Assembly: GCA_039807445.1 (NCBI GenBank)
Contig: JBDHRG010000182.1
Span: 1 to 7,467 of the forward strand
DNA from: JBDHRG01 sp039807445
GTDB lineage: Bacteria > Pseudomonadota > Gammaproteobacteria > Competibacterales > Competibacteraceae
Direction of reading: 5' to 3'
DNA: 7,467 nucleotides
A program made the translations under genes and the position numbers. Positions 1-6,198 of the stretch are shown here, piece after piece. The stretch's first letter is position 1, and each line of letters starts with the position of its first letter. Below the pieces are notes generated by a model that was not told where the DNA came from, ran no database searches, and saw only the letters and a list, made by a program, of their open reading frames with translations.

Positions 1-1
1 A

Positions 2-1828
2 GCCGGGCGTAAGGTTGCCAAGGGTGGCCGCGGCGCCGTGCAGCAGCAGGCTTTCGTCAAGCCGCTCGCGCCGATCACGCGCGAAGTGACGCTGCCCGAG
101 ACGATCTCGGTCGCCGACCTGGCGCAGAAGATGGCGGTCAAGGCGACCGAAGTCATCAAGGTGCTGATGAAGCTCGGCACGATGGTGACGATCAACCAGG
201 TGCTCGACCAGGATACTGCGGCGATCGTCGTCGAGGAGATGGGCCACACCTACAAGCTGCTGTCGGAGAACGCGCTCGAGGACGAACTGGTCGCCGGCAC
301 CGGCGAGACGCACGAACAGCAGTCGCGTGCGCCGGTGGTCACGATCATGGGCCACGTCGATCACGGCAAGACTTCGCTGCTCGACTACATCCGCCGCACC
401 AAGGTCGCCGCGGGCGAAGCCGGCGGCATCACCCAGCACATCGGTGCGTACCACGTCGATACGCCCAAGGGCACGATCACCTTCCTCGATACTCCGGGCC
501 ACGCCGCGTTCACCGCGATGCGCGCCCGCGGCGCCAAGGCCACCGACATCGTCGTGCTGGTGGTGGCGGCCGACGACGGCGTGATGCCGCAGACGATCGA
601 GGCGATCCAGCACGCCCGGGCCGCGAACGTCCCGATCGTGGTCGCCGTCAACAAGATCGACAAACCCGCGATCGACCTCGATCGCGTCAAGAGCGAACTG
701 TCGCAGCACGGCGTGATCTCCGAAGAGTGGGGTGGCGAGAACCTGTTCGCCTACGTCTCGGCCAAGGCCGGCACCGGCATCGACGATCTGCTCGACCAGA
801 TCCTGGTGCAGGCCGAAGTGCTCGAGCTCAAGGCGGCGGTCGAAGGCCCGGCCAAGGGCGTGGTCATCGAGTCGCGTCTCGACAAGGGCCGCGGTCCGGT
901 CGCGACGCTGCTGGTGCAGAGCGGCACGCTGCGCAAGGGCGACATCATCCTGACCGGGCTCGAATATGGTCGCGTGCGCGCGATGCTCGACGAGACCGGC
1001 CACCAGATCGCCGAGGCCGGGCCGTCGATCCCGATCGAGGTGCTGGGGCTGTCGGGGGCGCCCAACGCCGGCGACGAGGTGATCGCGGTCAGCGACGAGC
1101 GCAAGGCGCGCGAAATCGCACTGTTCCGCCAGGGCAAGTTCCGCGACGTCAAGCTGGCGCGCCAGCAGAAGGCCAAACTCGAGAACGTGTTCAGCCAGAT
1201 GGAAGCCGGCGCGGTCGCGACGCTCAACGTCGTGCTCAAGACCGATGTCCAGGGTTCGGCCGAGGCGCTGGCCGAGGCGCTGACCAAGCTGTCGACCGAC
1301 GAGGTCCGCGTCAAGATCGTCTCCGCCGGCGTCGGCGCGATCAACGAGTCCGACGTCAACCTGGCGGTGGCATCGGAAGCGATCATGATCGGCTTCAACG
1401 TCCGCGCCGACGGCGCGGCGCGCAAGCTGATCGAAGAGGAAGGCGTCGACCTGCACTACTACAGCGTGATCTACGCCGCGATCGACGACGTCAAGCAGGC
1501 CTTGGTGGGCATGCTGGCGCCCGAGATCAAGGAGCAGATCATCGGCCTGGTCGAGGTGCGGCAGGTGTTCCGCCATCCGAAGTTCGGCGCGATCGCCGGC
1601 TGCATGGTCGTCGACGGCGTGGTCAAGCGCTCGGCGCCGATCCGCGTGCTGCGCGACAACGTCGTCATCTTCGAAGGTGAGCTCGATTCGCTGCGCCGCT
1701 TCAAGGACGACGTGGCCGAGGTGCGCCAGGGCTTCGAGTGCGGCATCGGCGTGCGCAACTACAACGATGTGCGCGAAGGCGATCACATCGAAGTGTTCGA
1801 GCGCGTCGAGGTCGCGCGCACGCTGTGA
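2..1828 (+). CDS. infB: Translation initiation factor IF-2, C-terminal part (5' end outside window)
   Basis: IF2 is the GTPase that brings fMet-tRNA to the 30S subunit and promotes 50S joining in the cytoplasm. The frame is open from the left edge, giving 608 codons plus stop, against about 890 residues in E. coli, so the N-terminal part is missing. The GTG at 38 is an internal Val codon, not a start, because the in-frame residues before it are the Gly/Arg/Lys-rich linker typical of IF2. An IF2_N domain follows (about 95-265). The G domain has G1 GHVDHGKT (350-373), G2 GGIT with its switch Thr near 430, G3 DTPGH (488-502), G4 NKID (650-661) and G5 SAK (758-766). Domains II and III and the fMet-tRNA-binding C2 domain follow, with the conserved Cys-Gly (ECG) stretch near 1735-1745. 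No frame break is seen. It is first of the infB-rbfA-truB run, and rbfA starts 17 nt after its stop. Confidence 0.99.
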   Translation, partial: AGRKVAKGGRGAVQQQAFVKPLAPITREVTLPETISVADLAQKMAVKATEVIKVLMKLGTMVTINQVLDQDTAAIVVEEMGHTYKLLSENALEDELVAGTGETHEQQSRAPVVTIMGHVDHGKTSLLDYIRRTKVAAGEAGGITQHIGAYHVDTPKGTITFLDTPGHAAFTAMRARGAKATDIVVLVVAADDGVMPQTIEAIQHARAANVPIVVAVNKIDKPAIDLDRVKSELSQHGVISEEWGGENLFAYVSAKAGTGIDDLLDQILVQAEVLELKAAVEGPAKGVVIESRLDKGRGPVATLLVQSGTLRKGDIILTGLEYGRVRAMLDETGHQIAEAGPSIPIEVLGLSGAPNAGDEVIAVSDERKAREIALFRQGKFRDVKLARQQKAKLENVFSQMEAGAVATLNVVLKTDVQGSAEALAEALTKLSTDEVRVKIVSAGVGAINESDVNLAVASEAIMIGFNVRADGAARKLIEEEGVDLHYYSVIYAAIDDVKQALVGMLAPEIKEQIIGLVEVRQVFRHPKFGAIAGCMVVDGVVKRSAPIRVLRDNVVIFEGELDSLRRFKDDVAEVRQGFECGIGVRNYNDVREGDHIEVFERVEVARTL

Positions 1829-1845
1829 GGCGGGAGGACTGAGCC

Positions 1846-2250
1846 ATGCCACGCGAGTTTCCGCGTACGCGTCGCGTCGGCGAACAGTTGCGGCGCGATC
1901 TCGCCCGGCTGATCCGTGACGAGATCGACGACCGGCGGATGGTGATGGTGTCGATCACCGCGGTCGAGGTCACCCGTGACTTCGCCCACGCCAAGGTGTT
2001 CGTCACCTATCTGGGGTCCGAGGACGACCGCAAGGCGGCGATGGACGTGCTCGGCCAGCACGCCGCACCGCTGCGCGCGCGGCTCGGCCGCGAACTGCGC
2101 ATCCGCACCATCCCGCGGCTCGCCTTCGTCTACGACGAGTCGGTCGAACGTGGCGCGCGGCTGTCGTCGCTGATCGCCTCGGCAGTCGCCGAAGATGTCG
2201 CCAGGCACCGCAACGACGAAACCGAGGGCAGCGATGCCGGGCCCGAGTGA
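1846..2250 (+). CDS. rbfA: 30S ribosome-binding factor A
   Basis: RbfA is a small KH-type protein that binds the immature 30S subunit near the 5' end of 16S rRNA and assists its late maturation, notably in the cold. The 134-residue product matches the usual length (133 in E. coli). It shows the family pattern: an N-terminal basic helix (EFPRTRRVGEQLRRDLARLI), a strand with TAVEVTRDFAHAKVFVT, and the C-terminal RIRTIPRLAFVYDESVERG stretch. The ATG at 1846 has a strong GGAGG at 1833-1837, eight nt upstream. The start lies 17 nt after infB and the end overlaps truB by 17 nt, so translational coupling is likely. One oddity is that the family's common Asp-Pro-Arg turn reads Asp-Arg-Arg here (residues 29-31). 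The C-terminal tail is acidic and poorly conserved, as usual for this family. Confidence 0.97.
   Translation: MPREFPRTRRVGEQLRRDLARLIRDEIDDRRMVMVSITAVEVTRDFAHAKVFVTYLGSEDDRKAAMDVLGQHAAPLRARLGRELRIRTIPRLAFVYDESVERGARLSSLIASAVAEDVARHRNDETEGSDAGPE
2224..2227 (+). promoter_or_regulatory. Ribosome binding site choosing the truB start at 2234
   Basis: GAGG lies six nt before the ATG at 2234, inside the end of rbfA. The other in-frame ATG at 2195 has no comparably placed purine-rich site and would add 13 residues with no counterpart in E. coli TruB. The 2234 start is therefore preferred, on both spacing and family length. Confidence 0.6.
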
Positions 2251-3169
2251 GGCGCCGCGCCGAGCGCGGCGCGCGGTGCACGGCGTGCTGTTGCTCGACA
2301 AGCCCGCAGGGCTGTCGAGCAACCAGGCGCTACAAGCGGTCAAGCGCCTATACCGCGCCAGCAAGGCCGGCCACGGCGGCAGCCTGGATCCGCTGGCAAC
2401 CGGCTTGTTGCCGGTCTGCCTCGGCGAGGCGACCAAGGTGTCGGGCTGTCTGCTGAACGCCGGCAAGGCGTACCGCTTCGTCGCCAGGCTCGGCCTCGTC
2501 ACCCGTACCGGCGATACCGAGGGCGAGGTCGTCGCCGTGTACCCGGTTCCGGCGCTGTCCGAGGCCGATGTGCAGGCGGCGCTGGAGCGCCTGCGCGGCG
2601 AGCGGCTGCAGGTGCCGCCGATGTACTCGGCGCTGAAGCGCGACGGCCAGCCGCTGTACAAGCTGGCGCGCCTGGGGCAGGAGGTCGAACGCGCGCCGCG
2701 CCCGGTGACGATCCACGCGCTCGAGCTGAAGGCCTTCGACGGTAACCGGTTCGAGGCCGAGGTGCGCTGCTCGAAGGGCACTTACATCCGCACGCTGGCC
2801 GAAGAGATCGGCAAGGCGCTCGGCTGCGGCGGGGCGCACCTGACGATGCTACGCCGCACCGAGGTCGCGCCGTACGATGCAACGTGCATGGTCACGTTCG
2901 AGCAGTTGCACGAAGCGCTGGCCCAGGGCGGCGAAACGGCGCTCGACGCGCTACTGCTGCCGGTCGATACCGCGATCGCCGACTGGCCGAAGGTCGAACT
3001 CGGCGGTGATGCCGCGCATTACCTGGCGAGCGGCCAGGCGGTGCGCGTCGCCGGTGGCCCGCCGGCGGACCGGGTGCGGGCCTATGGTCCTGGCGGGCGC
3101 TTCCTCGGCCTGGCCGAGATCCTCGACGATGGCCGCGTCGCGCCGCGGCGGATGCTGCGGATGGATTGA
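2234..3169 (+). CDS. truB: tRNA pseudouridine(55) synthase
   Basis: TruB isomerises uridine 55 in the T-loop of tRNAs to pseudouridine and also acts as a tRNA-folding chaperone. From the ATG at 2234 the product is 311 aa (E. coli 314). Motif I is GVLLLDKPAGLSSN (residues 17-30). The catalytic loop GHGGSLDPLATG contains the nucleophile Asp52 and His47. Tyr80 in KAYRF corresponds to the stacking Tyr of the E. coli enzyme. CSKGTYIRTLAEEIG and LRR near 2765-2860 are also characteristic. The C-terminal part (about residues 245-311) is the PUA-like RNA-binding domain, ending in GRVAPRRM. Two small departures are seen: the catalytic loop has Gly where E. coli has Thr (residue 48), and there seems to be one extra Gly in the LGCGGAH segment. 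The gene overlaps rbfA by 17 nt and is probably coupled to it. Confidence 0.97.
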   Translation: MPGPSEAPRRARRAVHGVLLLDKPAGLSSNQALQAVKRLYRASKAGHGGSLDPLATGLLPVCLGEATKVSGCLLNAGKAYRFVARLGLVTRTGDTEGEVVAVYPVPALSEADVQAALERLRGERLQVPPMYSALKRDGQPLYKLARLGQEVERAPRPVTIHALELKAFDGNRFEAEVRCSKGTYIRTLAEEIGKALGCGGAHLTMLRRTEVAPYDATCMVTFEQLHEALAQGGETALDALLLPVDTAIADWPKVELGGDAAHYLASGQAVRVAGGPPADRVRAYGPGGRFLGLAEILDDGRVAPRRMLRMD

Positions 3170-3181
3170 TCGAACCGATTC

Positions 3182-3209
3182 CCGCACCTGGTACCGGTCC
3201 CGGGTGTGG
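3182..3209 (+). other. Hairpin just after truB
   Basis: An imperfect stem of 10 bp (3182-3191 with 3200-3209, including two G-U pairs) encloses an 8-nt loop and begins 12 nt after the truB stop. No T-run follows, so it does not look like a standard intrinsic terminator. It could protect the 3' end of the infB-rbfA-truB transcript or act as an attenuator before rpsO. The pairing is seen in the sequence; the role is inferred. Confidence 0.35.
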
Positions 3210-3246
3210 AGCCGCCGTCGCGCGAGGCGGACGGGCTGTCCCTCGC

Positions 3247-3276
3247 TTGTTCGGGGGGGGAGGGCACGGTTAAAAT
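3247..3276 (+). promoter_or_regulatory. Candidate sigma-70 promoter for rpsO
   Basis: TTGTTC (3247-3252) is followed after 18 nt by TAAAAT (3271-3276). The -10 matches five of six consensus bases and stands out because A/T-rich hexamers are rare in this sequence. The predicted start near 3283 leaves a short leader of about 35 nt. A promoter at this point matches the known arrangement in E. coli, where rpsO has its own promoter downstream of truB and reads on into pnp. The spacer contains eight consecutive Gs (3253-3260). Confidence 0.6.
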
Positions 3277-3317
3277 TTCGCGTCCATTCAAAGACCGAGT
3301 GTGGAGCAGTTACCGAA

Positions 3318-3587
3318 ATGTCCCTGAGCACCGAACAGAAGTCCCAGGTCGTTCACGATTTCGCCCGCGGCGCCAACGACACCGGCTCGCCCGAAGTCCA
3401 GGTCGCGCTGCTGACCGCGCGCATCAACGGACTGCAGTCCCACTTCGCGGCCCACAAGCAAGACCACCACTCGCGTCAGGGGCTGCTGAAGATGGTCAAC
3501 CGCCGCCGCAAGCTGCTCGACTACCTGAAGAGCCGCGACGCACAGCGCTACCAGGACCTGATCGCCCGCCTGGGCCTGCGCCGCTAA
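3318..3587 (+). CDS. rpsO: 30S ribosomal protein S15
   Basis: S15 binds early to the 16S rRNA central domain, organises the platform of the 30S subunit, and contacts the 50S subunit. The product is 89 aa, exactly the E. coli length, starting MSLSTEQK and ending LIARLGLRR. The RNA-binding signature is intact: Thr22 and Gly23 in the NDTGS turn, then His42, Asp49 and Ser52 in HFAAHKQDHHSR. The ATG at 3318 is the only start that fits. It is preceded by a modest GGAG at 3303-3306, with a rather long spacing of 11 nt. In E. coli, S15 represses its own translation through a pseudoknot in its mRNA leader. The leader predicted here is short and I could not identify an equivalent fold. pnp follows after 80 nt, as in E. 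coli. Confidence 0.99.
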   Translation: MSLSTEQKSQVVHDFARGANDTGSPEVQVALLTARINGLQSHFAAHKQDHHSRQGLLKMVNRRRKLLDYLKSRDAQRYQDLIARLGLRR

Positions 3588-3599
3588 GCACCGCCTGCC

Positions 3600-3625
3600 G
3601 CGATCGCGCCTTCGGGCGCGATCGC
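3600..3625 (+). terminator. Strong C(UUCG)G hairpin between rpsO and pnp
   Basis: Eleven perfect base pairs (3600-3610 with 3615-3625) are closed by a TTCG tetraloop flanked by C and G, the exceptionally stable cUUCGg type. It begins 13 nt after the rpsO stop. The downstream sequence has only scattered Ts, so termination is probably partial. It may be an attenuator or 3'-end stabiliser for rpsO mRNA, or an RNase III entry point for pnp control. The E. coli rpsO-pnp gap holds both a terminator and an RNase III site. Confidence 0.55.
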
Positions 3626-3656
3626 TCTCGCCGGTCCCGCTTTCCGCAAACTCGAT

Positions 3657-3660
3657 AGGA
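3657..3660 (+). promoter_or_regulatory. Ribosome binding site supporting the GTG start of pnp
   Basis: AGGA lies seven nt before the GTG at 3668. No ATG is available between the rpsO stop and the conserved FQYGDHTVTLETG segment, so this site supports GTG as the start codon. Confidence 0.6.
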
Positions 3661-3667
3661 CGGTCCT

Positions 3668-5746
<2,079 letters not shown>

Positions 5747-5760
5747 GCGCAATCCCCGAG

Positions 5761-5778
5761 CGGGCCGACGACGGCCCG
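5761..5778 (+). terminator. Hairpin downstream of pnp
   Basis: A perfect 7-bp GC-only stem (5761-5767 with 5772-5778) closes a 4-nt loop and starts 14 nt after the pnp stop. A weaker 6-bp stem follows (5784-5789 with 5799-5804). No T-run is present. The position suggests the 3' end of the rpsO-pnp transcript, perhaps Rho-assisted or as an exonuclease barrier. The second stem overlaps the proposed tRNA promoter, so both cannot have the assumed role unchanged. Confidence 0.4.
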
Positions 5779-5797
5779 TAAGGGCTGCAGACGGAAC

Positions 5798-5827
5798 TTG
5801 CAGCGGCGCGAGGCAGCGGGTTATCCT
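5798..5827 (+). promoter_or_regulatory. Candidate stable-RNA promoter for tRNA-Ser (and perhaps ffs)
   Basis: TTGCAG (5798-5803) and TATCCT (5822-5827) are separated by 18 nt. The -10 keeps the key first and last bases (TATnnT). The stretch right after it, CGCGC, is a GC-rich discriminator as known for tRNA and rRNA promoters under stringent control. Transcription would start near 5834, giving a 5' leader of about 27 nt for RNase P to remove. The -35 match is only three of six. Confidence 0.45.
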
Positions 5828-5860
5828 CGCGCACCCATTGCCCAGGTGGGCGGTGGCCCC

Positions 5861-5951
5861 GGAGAAGTGGCCGAGTGGTCGAAGGCGCACGACTGGAAAT
5901 CGTGTATGCGCTAACCCCGCATCGAGGGTTCGAATCCCTCCTTCTCCGCCA
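5861..5951 (+). tRNA. tRNA-Ser, anticodon GGA
   Basis: This serine tRNA reads UCC and UCU codons. The acceptor stem GGAGAAG (5861-5867) pairs perfectly with CTTCTCC (5941-5947). It is followed by discriminator G and an encoded CCA (5949-5951). The anticodon stem CACGA/TCGTG (5888-5892, 5900-5904) holds the loop CTGGAAA with GGA at 5895-5897. The T arm is GAGGG-TTCGAAT-CCCTC. The long variable arm between the anticodon and T arms (5905-5923, with TGCG opposite CGCA) marks it as class II. Together with discriminator G and the GGA anticodon this fixes serine rather than leucine or tyrosine. At 91 nt it has normal length. Its nearest neighbour downstream is the SRP RNA 47 nt away, so the two may share a transcript. 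Confidence 0.98.
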
Positions 5952-5998
5952 GCTCCCCCGAAAGTCGCCCCAGCGGCGGCTCTTCGAGCACGAGTCCA

Positions 5999-6112
5999 TG
6001 GCGGCCCGTGCCGGTCCCCCCGCGACGACAAGCTGTGAACTCCGCCAGGCCCGGAAGGGAGCAACGGCAGCAGTGGACTCGGGCGCCGGGGTGTGGCTGG
6101 TGCGGGCCGTCG
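5999..6112 (+). ncRNA. ffs: 4.5S RNA of the signal recognition particle
   Basis: This RNA binds Ffh to form the bacterial SRP, which delivers nascent membrane proteins to FtsY and the translocon. The conserved apical domain is clear: CCAGGCCC, a GGAA tetraloop at 6053-6056, then GGGAGCAACGG, matching the E. coli core in which the AGCA internal loop contacts the Ffh M domain. The ends form a long helix: 5999-6014 pairs with 6097-6112 over 16 positions, including G-U pairs. A second run of CCCC (6017-6020) pairs with GGGG (6088-6091). The span of 114 nt equals the E. coli RNA. Exact ends are judged from the pairing and could differ by a few bases. No separate promoter is visible in the 47 nt after the tRNA. 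Confidence 0.93.
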
Positions 6113-6118
6113 CCCTTC

Positions 6119-6182
6119 CGGCTCATCGATCCCCCCGGCTGCGCCGCGATCCGGTATAGTGGCGGCCGATCCCGATGAGCCG
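6119..6182. repeat. 10-bp perfect inverted repeat upstream of dnaX
   Basis: CGGCTCATCG (6119-6128) is exactly complementary to CGATGAGCCG (6173-6182), with 44 nt between. The enclosed segment carries the TATAGT box, and the right arm contains the in-frame ATG at 6175. It could be an operator pair or a long-loop RNA hairpin in read-through from ffs. A 10-bp match at such spacing can also occur by chance in several kilobases of GC-rich DNA. Confidence 0.4.
6155..6160 (+). promoter_or_regulatory. Candidate -10 box for dnaX
   Basis: TATAGT (five of six consensus bases) sits 39 nt before the preferred dnaX start and just after the SRP RNA, in otherwise very GC-rich DNA. No convincing -35 is found at 16-19 nt upstream, where the sequence is C-rich. 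Transcription would begin near 6167, leaving a leader of about 32 nt. Confidence 0.4.
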
Positions 6183-6198
6183 AAACCGCCTCCCTCGT

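Noticed and set aside
38..40. GTG at 38 as the start of a short IF2
   Set aside because: The frame is open to the left edge and the preceding codons encode normal IF2 linker. Internal IF2 starts exist in E. coli, but no ribosome binding site is seen here.
727..1680. 317-codon + strand frame inside infB
   Set aside because: It is a shifted reading of a GC-rich gene, giving an Arg/Gly-rich product with no recognisable domain. The infB frame is intact with all G motifs.
2195..2197. ATG at 2195 as the truB start
   Set aside because: It would overlap rbfA by 56 nt, lacks a placed Shine-Dalgarno sequence, and adds residues not found in E. coli TruB.
2877..3587. 236-codon + strand frame ending with the S15 sequence
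   Set aside because: The upstream part is an out-of-frame reading of truB and the intergenic gap. Only the part from the ATG at 3318 is S15, which matches the family length of 89 residues.
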